From contig NC_057862.1 in the NCBI RefSeq assembly GCF_019393635.1, forward strand, positions 267,358,441-267,422,440: 64,000 nucleotides of DNA, given 5' to 3'. The translations under genes and the position numbers were made by a program. Below are positions 1 to 11,335 of this stretch, piece after piece (position 1 is the first letter of the stretch; every line of letters starts with the position of its first letter). Under the pieces are notes generated by a model. That model was not told the DNA's origin, ran no database searches, and saw nothing but the letters and a program-made list of their open reading frames with translations. Source of the stretch: Dromiciops gliroides (lineage: Eukaryota; Chordata; Mammalia; Microbiotheria; Microbiotheriidae).

Positions 1-390
1 TTTTTCTTTCTTTTGCTGTTACGTTATGATTGTAATATATAAAATGTTGGTGATTTATGTGGATTTATTTTATATCCTGCAACTTTGATAAGTTTTTTCA
101 ATTAGATTTTAGTTGATTCTCTAGGATTCCCTAAGTATAATATGCCATCTGCAAAGAGTGATACTTTTGTTTTTTCATTGCCTATTCTGATTCCTTTAAT
201 GTCTTTTTCTTCTCTTATTGGTGTAGCTAACACGTACAACATTAAACAATAATGTTGTAATGGGCATCCTTGCTTCACTCTTATTGGGAAGGCTTCTAGT
301 TTATACCCATTATGCATAATACTTGCTGATGGCTTTAGATAGATACTACTTATTTTAAGGAAAACTCCATTTTCCCCCAGGCTCTCTAGT
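1..390 (-). mobile_element. Old L1 (L1-B), ORF2 reverse transcriptase part
   Basis: Minus-strand L1 ORF2. The translation gives the RT block around [16 protein letters not shown] and KQGCP, followed by a FADG version of the catalytic FADD box and the stretch after it (RESTKI). The second catalytic Asp is therefore lost. The element continues to the right beyond a SINE at 549-1968 and beyond an inserted L1 at 8583-8904, and it runs off the left window edge, so its 3' end is not seen. It is decayed, with many stops and shifts, and cannot be active. Confidence 0.85.
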
Positions 391-548
391 TTGTTTGTTT
401 GTTTGTTTTTTTTGTGAGGCAATTGGGGTTCAGTGACTAGCCTAGGGTCACACAGCTAGTAAGTGACAAGTATCTGAGGCCAGATTTGAACTCAGGACCT
501 CCTGAATCCAGGGCTGGTGCTCTATCCACTGTGCCACCTAGCTGCCCC
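391..548 (-). mobile_element. tRNA-derived MIR-like SINE
   Basis: Complete minus-strand SINE. It has a T-rich tail at its left (a ttg repeat then Ts), a body containing gggtcacacagctagtaagtg, and a head ending ...ccacctagctgcccc at 548. It carries the gaggcaattgggg tail variant (subtype B here). It interrupts the L1-B ORF2, and the short repeat ctagt at both sides is the likely remnant of the target duplication. Confidence 0.85.
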
Positions 549-1968
549 TAGTGTTTTTAATAGGAACAGGTGTTTTATTTTGTCAAAAGCTTTTTCTACA
601 TCCATTGAGATAATTATTTGATTTTTGCTGGTTTTGTTATTTATATGGTCAATTTTGCTAATATTTCCTAATACTGAAACAGCCCTGGGTATAAATTCCA
701 CCTAGTAATTGTGTATGAACTTTGTGATATATTGTCATATATTTTATTTTAAAATTTAGCATCAATAGTCATTATGGAAATTGGTTTACAGTTTTCTTTC
801 TCTATTTTTGTTCTCTCTTGTTTAGGTTTGAAAACCATATATATATATATATATATCATAAAAGAAATTTGGTTTGACCCTTCACCTATTTTTCCAAATA
901 GTTTAAAATGTATTATAATTAGTTGTTTTTTTAAATTTTTCATAAAATTCACTTGTGAACCTGTTGGATGATAGAGTTCATTAATGGCTCGTTCAGTTTC
1001 TTTTCTAAGATGTTTTCTATTTCTTCTTCCTTTAATCAGAGCAATTAATGTTTTCAGAAATATTAATCTATTTTGCTTATATTGTCAGATTTACTGGCAT
1101 ATTGTCAGATTTTTTTGGCATATAATGGAGCAAAATAACTCCTGATAGTTGTTTTAATAATATCTTTATTCATAATGAACTCACCCTTTTCATTTTTGAT
1201 ATTGGTAATTTGGTTTTTTTTTCTTTTTTAAAAATCAAATTGACCAATGATTTATCTATTTTATTGTTTTTTATAACAACTTTATAGTTTTATTTATTAG
1301 TTCAAAAGTTTTCTTACTTTCCATTTTATGAATCTTTCCTTTGGTTTTTGGGATTTCCAGTTTGATGTTTAACTGGGGATTTTTAATTATTTCTTTTTCT
1401 AGGTGTTTTTTTTTTAAAGTTTCATGACCAATTCCTTGATCTCTTCTTTTTTCTAATTTATTGATGTCAAAGTTTATAGATTTCCCCCTAAGGTCTGCTT
1501 TGGCTACATTTTGGTATGTTGTCTTACTCCTTACATTCTCTTTAATAAAATGATTGTTTCTATTATTTGTTCTTGGGGTGCTCATTCTTTAGGATTAGAT
1601 TATTTTACAATTAGTTTTGAATATATCTTTCCATTGCCCTTTACTGAACATGTTTTTATTGCATTATGAGCCCAAATAGATACATTTAATATTTCTGCCT
1701 TTCTACATTTGTTTGTATATATGTATTTTATGCCCTAATACATGGTCAATTTTTTTATAAGTGCCATGTACTGCATTTCTATCCCAATTCAGTGTTCTCT
1801 AGAGTTCTATCATATATAACATTTCTAAAATTTTATTTACCTCCTTAACTCCTTTCTTGTTTATTTTGTGGTATGATTTATCTTGTTCTGAAAAGGGAAA
1901 GTTGACGTAGTCTAGTAGTATACGAGTATAGTTTTACTATTTCATTCTATAATTCATTTAACTTCTTT
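549..1968 (-). mobile_element. Old L1 (L1-B), ORF2 EN-RT linker and RT N-terminal part
   Basis: This continues the minus-strand L1. Reading right to left it gives the end of the endonuclease region, the linker (LEKEIIKNPQLN.KLEIPKTKGKI..MESKKT at about 1271-1585) and the RT N-terminal motif ([27 protein letters not shown] at about 749-952). A (TA)n run lies at 838-857. It ends at the 15-bp target duplication of the inserted L1-A and resumes at 8583. Confidence 0.85.
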
Positions 1969-1983
1969 AAGAATTTGGATGCT
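1969..1983. repeat. Target-site duplication of L1-A, left copy
   Basis: The 15-bp sequence aagaatttggatgct is repeated exactly at 8568-8582. Removing 1984-8582 restores a continuous L1-B endonuclease sequence, which shows that L1-A inserted here. Confidence 0.95.
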
Positions 1984-1991
1984 AGGGGGGG

Positions 1992-2006
1992 TGGAGCCAA
2001 GATGGC
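1992..2006 (+). promoter_or_regulatory. YY1-type site at L1-A 5' end
   Basis: GGAGCCAAGATGGC lies within the first 25 bases of L1-A. In human L1 the same motif close to the 5' end binds YY1 and directs correct initiation of the internal Pol II promoter. Its conservation at the same position suggests the same role here; the function is inferred. Confidence 0.6.
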
Positions 2007-2567
2007 AGAGAGGAAACAGCAAGCTGCCTGAGCTCTCCTTCTGTTCCCTCAAAAAGAACATTAAATCAAGCCTCTGGACACATTCTGAAACTACAGAACC
2101 TGCAAAGAGACAGAGAGACACAGTCTTCCAACCAGAGATAATTTAGAAGACTTCAGGAAAAGGTCGGTCTGACTCAGGCAAAAGGGAGGCCCAGCGCAGG
2201 GCAGCAGCCCAGCGCCGAGGGGTCAGGGTAAGTCAGCAGGAGCTGCGGGCCACAGCCGAACAACTGAGGCCCCTGGAACCTGGCTCAAAAAATCTGGTGG
2301 CCAAGGACAGTGGAAAAACCTACCTGCACCAGTTGAGAGGGTAGGTTGCCAGCTGTAGGGCCACAAACAGGATAGGCGCGACCAGGCACACAGATGCAGT
2401 GTGCTTAGACAGGAAGTGCAGGGGAGAGAACTGCACACACTATAAAAGCCTCAGAGTAAAAAGCCAGTCACACAGCACCTATACCCCTGCACAAGAAGCC
2501 CAAAACAGGGACCCTGGTGCCCCCAGAGCAGAGCTTAACTTAAAAAATAAATAAATAAGCTGCAATA

Positions 2568-3551
2568 ATGAGTAAGAAGCAAAAAAGAGCCCTCTCCACT
2601 GAGAGCTTCTGTATCAATAGGGAAGAAGCCAACACAAACTCAGATGAGGACAATACCCCCCCAAATTGCCTACATGTGAAGCTTCCCGAGGGAAAGTAAA
2701 TTGGTCTCAAGAACAAAAAGCTTTCCTGGAAGAGATCAAAAAGGATTTCAAAAATCAATTGAGAGAGGTAGAAGAAAAAATGGGGAGAGAAATGAAAGCA
2801 AAACAAGAAAACTATGAAAAAAGAATCAGTAGCTTGGAAAAAGAAGCACAAAGATTGACTGCAGAAAACAATGCCTTAAAAAATTCATTTGGCCAAATAG
2901 AAAAAGAGGTGCATAATCTCACTGAAAATTGGACAGTCAGAAGATAAGGAATCCATGAGACACCAGGAATCAGTCAAGCAGAATCAAAAGAATGAAAAAA
3001 TAGAAGAAAATGTGAAATACCTCATTGGAAAGACAACTGATCTGGAAAACAGATCCAGGAGAGACAATTTGAGAATCATTGGTCTGCCTGAAAGCCATGA
3101 CCAGAAAAAGAATCTAGACACCATATTCCAGGAAATTATTAAGGAGAACTGCCCTGATATCATAGAATCAGAGGATAAAATCATCATTGAAAGAATCCAC
3201 TGATCACCTCCTGAAAGAGACCCCAAAAGGAAAACTCCAAGGAATATTGTAGCCAAATTCCAGAATTATCAGGTGAAGGAGAAAATACTCCAAGCAGCCA
3301 GAAAGAAGCAATTTAAATATCATGGAGCCACAGTCAGGATTGCTCAGGACCTGGCAGCTTCAACATTAAAGGACCACAAGGCTTGGAATATGATATTTTG
3401 GAAGACAAAGGAGCTTGGATTGCAGCCAAGAATCTATTACCCAGCAAAAATGTGCATTTTCTTTCAGGGAGACTTTCAATCTTTCCTGACGAAAAGACCA
3501 GAACTGAATAGAAAATTTGATCTTAACATACAAGACTCAAGAGAAGTTTAA
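2568..3551 (+). pseudogene. L1-A ORF1 (RNA-binding chaperone), broken
   Basis: L1 ORF1p is a trimeric RNA-binding chaperone of the L1 RNP. The start is ATG at 2568 (MSKKQKRALSTESF). The coiled-coil region is clear (WSQEQKAFLEEIKKDFKNQLREVEEKM... at about 2695-2925), followed by the RRM (RSRRDNLRIIGLPESHDQ at about 3050-3105) and the C-terminal domain (FKYHGATVRIAQDLAASTLK, RIYYPAKMCIFF at about 3310-3465). There are frameshifts near 2660 (in a C-run) and near 2945. An in-frame TGA at 3201-3203 sits between the RRM and the C-terminal domain, after ERIH. The same TGA is seen in four other L1 copies in this window. Confidence 0.9.
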
Positions 3552-4131
3552 AAAGGTAAACAGAGGGGAAAAAAGGTTACTCAATTAGGTTAACCTGTTT
3601 ATATCGCTACACGGGAAGATAATACTCATAACTCTTAAGAACTGTAAATGTATTTGGGCAGAGAGAAGGACTTTATACAGAGAGTATAAATATAAATTGT
3701 CTTTGATACAATGATACAAAGAAAACTAAGGGGTTAAAAAGGGAGTCTATGGGGAGGAGAGGAAAGGGGAGGTGGAATGGGGTGAATTATATCATATGAA
3801 GAGGTGAAAAAAATCTATTATAATAGAGGGAAAGAAAGGAGGGGTGAACATTGTTTCAACCCTAATCTCATTAGATTTGATTCAAAGAGGGAATAACATA
3901 TACGTTCATTGGGATAAAGAAACTTAGCTCATTCTTTATGGAAGCAAAAGGGGAAGGGTAAGGGGGGGACTGATAGAAGGGAGGACAAAAGCAAGGGAGA
4001 AAAGGGTAAAGAAAAGAGAGGGGGTGATAAAAAGGGAGGGCAGATTGGGGGAGGCAGGGATAAGAAGTAAAACATCAGTGAGGAGGAATAGGGTGAAAGA
4101 AGGGGGGAAAAGTACAAAGGGGGTAAATAGA
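3552..4131 (+). other. L1-A inter-ORF spacer, purine-rich
   Basis: This 580-bp non-coding stretch between ORF1 and ORF2 is strongly purine-biased on the plus strand (runs such as ggggaggagaggaaagggga). The same spacer with the same order of motifs (cattgtttcaaccct, aaagagggaataac) is found in the L1 at 61695 and, mirrored, in the minus-strand L1 at 25920-26545. No ORF is supported in it. Confidence 0.75.
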
Positions 4132-7100
4132 ATGGAGGGGAATAGACAGTCAGTAATAATAACTGTGAATGTGAATGGGTTGAACTCTGCTATAAAACGG
4201 GAGTGGATTGCAGAGTGGATTAAAAACCAGAATCCTACAATGTGCTGTTTACAAGAAACACATTTGAAGCAGAGAGATACACACAGAGTAAAGGTAAAAG
4301 GCTGGAGCAGAATATATTATGCTTCAGCTAAAGTAAAAAAAGCAGGGGTAGCAATCCTTATCTCAGACAAAGCGCAGGCAAAAATAGATCTCATTAAAAG
4401 AGATAAGGAAAGAAATTATATCTTTTTTTTTGTTTTTTGTTTTTTGCAGGCAATGGGGGTTAAGTGACTTGCCCAGGGTCACACAGCTAGTAAGTGTCAA
4501 GTGTCTGAGGCCGGATTTGAACTCAGGTACTCCTGGATTCAGGGCCGGTGCTTTAACCACTGTGCCATCTAGCTGCCCCAAGAAATTATATCTTGCTTAA
4601 AGGTACTATAGATAATGAAGTAATACCAATATTAAATATGTATGCGCCAAGTGGTATAGCATCCAAATTCTTAGAGGAGAAGTTAAATGAGTTACAAGAG
4701 AAATTACACAGTAATACTATACTAGTGGGAGATCTGAATCTCCCCCTGTCAGAATTAGATAAATCTAGCCAAAAAATAAATAAGAAAGAAGTGAAAGAGG
4801 TGAATAGATTACTAGAAAAGTTAGACATGATAGATGTCTGGAGAAAATTGAATGGGGATAGAAAGGAATATACCTTTTTCTCAGCAGTACATGGCACATT
4901 TTCAAAAATTGACCATGTATTAGGGCACAAAAACATCATAGTCAAATGTAGAAAGGCAGAAATAGTAAATGCATCCTTTTCAGATCACGATGCAATAAAA
5001 ATGACATGTAAGAAAGAGCCAGGGAAAAGTAGAATGAAAATCAACTGGAAACTAAATAATTTCATTCTAAAGAATGAATGGGCCAAACAACAAGTCATAG
5101 AAACAATCAATAACTATACCAAGAGAATGACAATAATGAGACAACATACCAAATCTATGGGATGCAGCCAAAGCAGTGCTTAGGGGAAAATTTATAGCTC
5201 TAAATGCTTACATGAACAAAAAAGAGAAAGAGGAGATTAATGAATTGGGCATGCAACTTAAAAAGTGAGAAAAAGAACAAATTAGAAATCCCCAATTAGA
5301 TACTAAACTAGAGATCCTGAAAATTAAAGGAGAAATTAATAAGATTGAAAGCAAAAAAAAACCCCAAAACTATAGAATTAATCAATAAAACTAAGAGCTG
5401 GTTTATGAAAAAAACCAATAAAATAGATAAAATATTGGTTAATTTGATTGAAAAAAAGAAAGAAGAAAACCAAATTACCAGCATCAAAAATGAAAAGGGT
5501 GATGTTACCACCAATGAAGTGGAAATTGATTCAATAATTAGGAATTATTGTGCCCAACTGTATGCCAATACATTTGACAACCTAAATGAAATGGATGAAT
5601 ATTTACAAAAATACAAACTGCCCAGGTTAACTGAAGAGGAAATAAAATCCTTAAATAAACCCATATTAGAAAAAGAAATTGAACAAGCCATTAATGAACT
5701 CCCTAAGAAAAAATCCCCAGGGCCAGATGGGTTTACAGGTGAATTTTACCAAACATTGAAAGAACAATTAATTCCAATATTATACAAATTATTTGGAAAA
5801 ATAAGTGAAGAAGGAGTTCTACCAAAATCGTTTTATGACACAAATATGGTGGTGATACCAAAACCAGGCAAAGCAAAAACAGAGAAAGAAAATTATAGAC
5901 CAATTTCCCTAATGAATATTGATGCTAAAATCTTAAATAAGATATTAGCAAGGAGATTACAGCAAGTGATCACCAGGATAATACCCTATGACCAGGTGGG
6001 ATTTATACCAGGAATGCAGGGTTGCTTCAACATTAGGAAAACTATTAACATAATCAACCACATCAATAAGAAAACCAACTAAAATCATATGGTTACCTCA
6101 ATAGATGCAGAGAAAGCTTTTGACAAAATTCAGCACCCATTCCTAATAAAAACACTAGAGAGTCTAGGAATAGGTGGAGCTTTCCTTAAAATAATAAACA
6201 GTATCTACCTAAAACCATCAGCAAGTGTTATATGCAATGGAGATAAATTAGAGGCCTTCCCAATAAGATCAGGGGTAAAACAGGGATGTCCATTATCACC
6301 CCTATTATTTAATATTGTTCTAGAAATGTTAGTTTTAGCAATCAGAGAAGAGAAAGGAATTAAAGGAATTAGAATAGGCAAGGAGGAAAAAAACTATCAC
6401 TCTTTGCAGATGATATGATGGTATACTTAAAGAATCCTAGAGAATCAACTCAAAAATTACTTGAAACAATGAACAACTTTAGCAAAGTAGCAGGATATCA
6501 AATAAATCCACATAAATCATCAGCATTTCTATACATGACTAACAAAGTCCAGCAGCAAGAGATAGAAAGAGAAATTCCATTTAAAGTAACAGTAGATAAT
6601 ATAAAATACTTGGGAGTCTACTTGCCAAGACAAAATCAGGAACTCTATGAACACAACTACCAAACACTCTTCACACAAATCAAATCAGATCTAAATAATA
6701 GGAAAGATATCAATTGCTCATGGATAGGCAGAGCTAATATAGTAATAATGACAATACTGCCTAAATTAATTTACTTATTCAGTGCCATACCAATCAGACT
6801 ACCTAAAAATTATTTTATACAGCTAGAAAAAATAATAACAAAATTCATCTGGAAAAACAAAAAATCAAGAATATCCAGGGAAATAATGAAAAAAAATTCA
6901 CAGGAAGGTGGGTTAGCGGTACCAAACATGGAGCTTTACTATAAAGCGGCAGTCATCAAAACTATCTGGTACTGGCTCAAAAACAGAGTGGTAGATCAAT
7001 GGAATGGGCTAGGCACAGGAAATGCAGTAGTAAATGACACTAGTAATGTAGTGTTTGATAAACCCAAAGACTCCAGCTTCTGGGATAGGAACTCAGTATT

Positions 7101-8142
7101 TGACAAAAACTGCTGGGAAAACTGGAAGATAGTATGGCAGAAATTAGGCATAGACCAACATCTTACACCTTATACTAAAATAAGGTCAAAATGGATACAC
7201 AATTTAGACATAAGAGGTGATACCATAGGTAAATTAGGAGAGAAAGGAATAGTGTACCTATCAGATCTTTGGAAAGGAAAACAGTTTATGACCAAACAAG
7301 AGATAGAGTATATTATAAAATGCAAAATGGATGATTTTGATTACATTAAATTAAAAATTTTTTGTACAAAGAGAAGCAATGCATCCAAAATTAGAAGGGA
7401 GGTAGAAAGCTGGGAAACAATTTTTGTGGCCAGTACTTCTGATAAAGGCCTCATCTCTAAAATATATAGGGAACTAAATCAAATTTATAAGAATCCAAGT
7501 CATTCCCCAATTGAGAAATGGTCAAAGGATATGAAGAGGCAGTTTTCTGATGAAGAAACCAAAGCTATCTATTCCCATATGAAAAAATGCTCTAAATCTC
7601 TAATGATTAGAGAGATGCAAATTAAAATAACTCTGAGGTACCACCTGACACCTATCAGATTGGCTAAAATGACAAAAAAGGAAAATAATAAATGTTGGAG
7701 AAGCTGTGGGAAAATTGGAGCACTAATGCATTATTGGTGGAGCTGTGAACTGATCCAGTCATTCAGGAGAGCAATTTGGAATTGTGCCCAAAGGGCAATA
7801 AAGCTGTCTATGCCCTTTGGCCCAGCAATACCACTTTTAGGTCTTTTTCCCAAAGAGGTCATGGAAAGGGGAAAGGGTCCCACATGTACAAAAATATTTA
7901 TAGCTGCTCTTTATGTAGTGGCAAGTAATTGGAAGTTGAGGGGATGCCCATCAATTGGTGAATGGCTGGACAAGTTGTGGAATATGAATACAATGGAATA
8001 CTATTGTGCTGTAAGAAATGATGAGCAGGAGGAGTTCAGAGAAACCTGGAGGGTCTTGCGTGGGCTGATGATGAGTGAGATGAGCAGAACCAGAAGAACA
8101 TTGTACACAGTATCATCAACATTGAGTGTTGATCTACTGTGA
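4132..8142 (+). pseudogene. L1-A ORF2 (endonuclease-reverse transcriptase), broken
   Basis: ORF2p nicks target DNA and reverse-transcribes L1 RNA. The start MEGNRQSVIITVNVNG is at 4132. Endonuclease motifs present are CLQETHLK, ILVGDLNLPL and SDHDAI. RT motifs present are [20 protein letters not shown] (motif A), [11 protein letters not shown] and FADDM, the last across a frameshift near 6390. The C-terminal cysteine motif is CWRSCGKIGALMHYWWSC (CX3CX7HX4C). A SINE at 4425-4579 splits the endonuclease. A TGA at 5266 (LKK*EKEQ) lies between endonuclease and RT and is shared with the copy at 61695. Frameshifts near 5150 and a stop at 6079 add to the damage. The RT-to-C-terminus frame is open from 6415 to 8142 (575 codons). 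Confidence 0.93.
4425..4579 (-). mobile_element. Young tRNA-derived SINE inside L1-A ORF2
   Basis: Full minus-strand SINE with T-rich tail and head ...gctgcccc. It is flanked by a perfect 15-bp target duplication, aagaaattatatctt, at 4410-4424 and 4580-4594. The tail is of the CAATGGGGG/CATTGCCCC type (subtype A). The intact duplication shows that it is younger than L1-A. Confidence 0.95.
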
Positions 8143-8567
8143 TGGACTATATTCTTCTCACCAATGCAGTGGTACAGAAGAGTTCCAGGGAACTCATGAT
8201 AGAAGAGGATCTCCAAATCTAGGGAAAAAAAAAAAACTGTGGAGTATAGATGCTGAGTGGGCCATACTGTTTCTTTTCTTTTTGGTGCTGTTGTTTTTTC
8301 TATTTTGAGGTTTTTCATCATTGCTCTGATTTTTCTCTTATAACATGAGTAATGCAGAAATAGGATTAATGTTATTATGTTTGTGTGTGTGTGTGTGTGT
8401 ATGTATATATATAACCTATATCAGATTACCTGCTGTTTAGGGGAGGGAGGAGGGAGGGGAGGGAGGGAGGGAGAAAAATCTGAAATTGGAAAGCTTGTAT
8501 AAACAAAAGTTGAGAACTATCTTTACATGTAATAGGAAAAAAATAAAATACTTTATTAATTAAAAAA
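8143..8567 (+). other. L1-A 3' UTR with (TG)n and G-rich tract
   Basis: The 3' UTR holds a (TG)n/(TA)n microsatellite at 8380-8412 and a purine tract at 8441-8473 with many GGG runs (ggggagggagg...gggagggaggg) that could form a G-quadruplex. AATAAA is at 8542. G-rich tracts at the same place before the tail occur in the other L1 3' ends here (12190, 44035, 47080, 50430, 59300). A G-rich purine tract is a known general feature of mammalian L1 3' UTRs. Confidence 0.7.
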
Positions 8568-8582
8568 AAGAATTTGGATGCT
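8568..8582. repeat. Target-site duplication of L1-A, right copy
   Basis: Exact repeat of the 15 bases at 1969-1983, directly after the A-rich tail of L1-A. Confidence 0.95.
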
Positions 8583-8904
8583 GTACGATTTTGTACACAC
8601 ATATGTTTAGTATTGATATTACTTCATTTTCTATGGTACATTTTAGCAAGATGTAGTTTCCTTCCTTATCTCTTTTAAATAGATGCATTTTAAAAATTAG
8701 ATGTATTTTTGATTTTGATTTGTCTGAGATCATGATGGCTACTTTTGCTTTTTTTTTTTTTTTACTTTCGCTAAATCATAATAGATTTTGCTTCAGTCCT
8801 TTACATTTTTACTCTGTGTGTTTTTCTCTTCTGCAAGGGCGTTTCTTATAAACAATGTATTCTTTAAAAAAAATACACTCTTCTATCCACTTCCATTTTA
8901 TTGA
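8583..8904 (-). mobile_element. Old L1 (L1-B), 5' endonuclease part
   Basis: This completes the minus-strand L1-B and corresponds to the start of the ORF2 endonuclease domain (about 4187-4660 of L1-A). It contains relics of the KVKGW..YYAS and CLQETHL regions on the minus strand. At 8904 it abuts a plus-strand L1 (L1-C) that starts far downstream in ORF2, so the junction joins two oppositely oriented copies. Confidence 0.75.
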
Positions 8905-9597
8905 GCATAGGAATTAGTGGACCTTACCTTAAAATGATAAATAATATTTATCTAAAACCATCAGCAAGAATTATCTGTAATGTGGATAAGCTAGAAGCCT
9001 TCCTGAAACAATAAGGGATAAAGCAAAAATGACCATTTATCACCTTTTTATTTAATATTGTTCTAGAAATGTTAGCTATAGCAGTAAGAAGAGAAAAAGA
9101 AATTAAAGGAATTAGGACAGATAATGAGGAAACAAAACTATCACTCTTTGCAGATGATATGTAACTACTTGAAATTATTAGCAACTTTATTAAAGTTGCA
9201 GGATACAAAATAAATCCACTTAAATCATCTTCATTTCTATATATTACCAACAAAGTCTAGCAACAACAGATAGAAAGAGAAATTCCATATAGCTATGGAC
9301 AATATAAAATACTTGGGAGTCCACTTGCCAAGACAAACTATATGACCAGACTATATGACCAGAATTACAAAACACTTTTCACACAAATAAAGTCAAATCT
9401 AAACAATTGGGAAAATATTAATTGCTTATGGGTAGGCTGAGCCCATACAATAAAAATGACCATCTTACCTTCTTATTCATTTAGTGCTATACCAATCAAA
9501 CTATAAAAAACATTTTATAGATCTAGAAAAAAAAATTCATTTGGAAGAACAAAAGCTCAAGGGTAACAAGGGAATCAATGGAAAATATACAAAAGGT

Positions 9598-9735
9598 GGG
9601 GCACCTAGGTGGATAAAGCACCAGCTCTGGATTCAGGAAGACCTGAGTTCAAATCTGGCCTCAGACAATTGACACTTACTAGCTGTGTGATCATGGGCAA
9701 GTCACTTAACCCACGTTGCCCCTCAAAAAAAAAAA
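9598..9735 (+). mobile_element. tRNA-derived SINE in L1-C
   Basis: Plus-strand SINE, head ggggcacctaggtggataaag (the A-box part is shortened by a small deletion), body with cttactagctgtgtgatcatgggcaag, A-tail at 9725-9735. The target duplication is imperfect: atatacaaaaggt on the left and atatttacaaaaggt on the right. Confidence 0.88.
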
Positions 9736-10091
9736 GAATATTTACAAAAGGTAGTTTAATAGCACCAGATCACAAACTATATTATAAAGTGGTAATAATT
9801 GAAACAATCTGGTATGGGCTAAGAAATAGAAAGTTGGATCAGTGGAATAGAATAGGTACAAATTACACTATAGTAAGTGACTACAGTAATCTAGTATATG
9901 ATAAACCCTCAAATCCAAGCTTTTGGAACATAAACTCATTATTTGACAAAAACTGTTGGGAAAACTGGAAAACAGTATGGCAGAAACTATATACAGACTA
10001 ACATCTCACACCATATACTAAAATAAGGTTAAAACAGGTACATGATTTACACATAAAGTGTGATACCACAAGCAAATTAAGAGAGCATGGA

Positions 10092-10246
10092 GGGGCAGCT
10101 AGGTGGCACAGTGGATAAAGCACCAGCCCTGGATTCAGGAAGACCTGAGTTCAAATCTGACCTCAGACACTTGACACCTACTAGCTGTGTGACTCTGGTC
10201 AAGTCATTTAACCCTCATTGCCCACCAAAACAAAGCGAAACAAAAT
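10092..10246 (+). mobile_element. tRNA-derived SINE in L1-C
   Basis: Full plus-strand SINE (ggggcagctaggtggcacag...aaccctcattgccc) with an A-rich tail. It is flanked by the 10-bp duplication agagcatgga at 10082-10091 and 10247-10256. Confidence 0.9.
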
Positions 10247-10475
10247 AGAGCATGGAATAGTTTATCTGTCAGATGTATGGACAGAGGACAAATTTAGGAC
10301 CAAAGAAGATATAGAGAGTAAAATAAAATGTAAAATAGATAATTTTGATAATAGAAAATTTAAAAACTTTTGCACAAACAAAACTAATATAACCAAGATT
10401 ATAAGGGAAGCAGAAAACTGGGAATTAATTTTTGAAACAAGTATATCTGATAAAGGCTTCATTTCTCAAATATAT

Positions 10476-11335
10476 TGTAAAAAAATATTTAATTGGGTCT
10501 TAATCTGTGAACTCCTGACTGGCTATGTGACTGCTTTTAATTTAGTATGGCCCATTTATAAATTCCTACAACTGCTTCTCCCAAATTGATAAGCAAACAG
10601 CCTCTTTCCATTTAACAGCAAAGGGTTTATTTATGAGAACCAATTCAGAAATAAGAATACAGGAAAGCAAGATACACAACCTGAAACTTGACCCCAATGG
10701 ACTCACTCTGTCTTTTAACTTTATCTTTTGTCACTGCTGCAGCCACTTGCACTTCCAACCCCCGAGCTGCTGGGTCTCCTTCTCTGTCCTTTAGCTGTCC
10801 TTTCACTACTCCACTCCACTACTTCACTCTCACTCTTCCTCTCACTGTCTCTGTAGTGTTCCTGTAGCAACCCCTGCTTCACCATAGTGACCCCTCCTTC
10901 TAACTGAAAGCTGCACCTCCCTCCCACCCCCAGTGCTGCTTGTGCTTCTGCTTCTGCATAAAAACCCCTTTCTTTCATGGGCAACACAGGGAGAGCCGCC
11001 CACTTACACCAAGATAATTCTTTGGCCCTTCCAGGCCTAAGACTGGCTTGGGGCTTGAGGAAGCACTGTGTACCACACCCAGGGCTCAAGAGAGCCATGC
11101 CCCACATTGTTCCTGGGGCCAGCTGGGCAAGCCCTGGATCTCCATGGCCTATCCCTTCAGGGCAGAGAGAGCTGGGGCTTTCCACAGCCATACAGCTGGC
11201 CCAGCTGCTCTGAAGGCTCCTAGGCCCACGGGGCTTCTCAGCTTGGTCACTGGGCCACTGAAGAGGAGGAAGAGGGGTGCCAGCCTAGCTCAGAGAAAAA
11301 AACCTGAGAGCCTGGGGCTAATTTTAGCACTTACA
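10476..11335 (-). mobile_element. Solo LTR (ERV LTR family A) in L1-C
   Basis: An 860-bp insertion bounded by TGTAA...TTACA with a 4-bp duplication (atat) on both sides. Removing it restores the L1-C sequence. The part near 10600-10670 (acagcctctttcc...gtttatttatgag) matches the other family-A LTRs at 38786 and 56582, which gives the minus orientation. There is no internal viral region, so it is a solo LTR left by recombination. It is moderately old and carries no supported gene. Confidence 0.75.

Larger units (their letters stand above)
1984..8567 (+). mobile_element. Full-length L1 (L1-A) nested in L1-B
   Basis: This is a complete plus-strand LINE-1: 5' UTR with the L1-type start (1984-2567), ORF1 (2568-3551), purine-rich spacer (3552-4131), ORF2 (4132-8142), and a 3' UTR with a G-rich purine tract, an AATAAA at 8542 and an A-rich end. 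It is flanked by a perfect 15-bp target duplication. A younger SINE sits in its endonuclease region. Several frameshifts and stops in both ORFs make it inactive. It is close (about 5% mismatch by eye over ~270 bp) to the L1 at 61695-64000. Confidence 0.95.
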
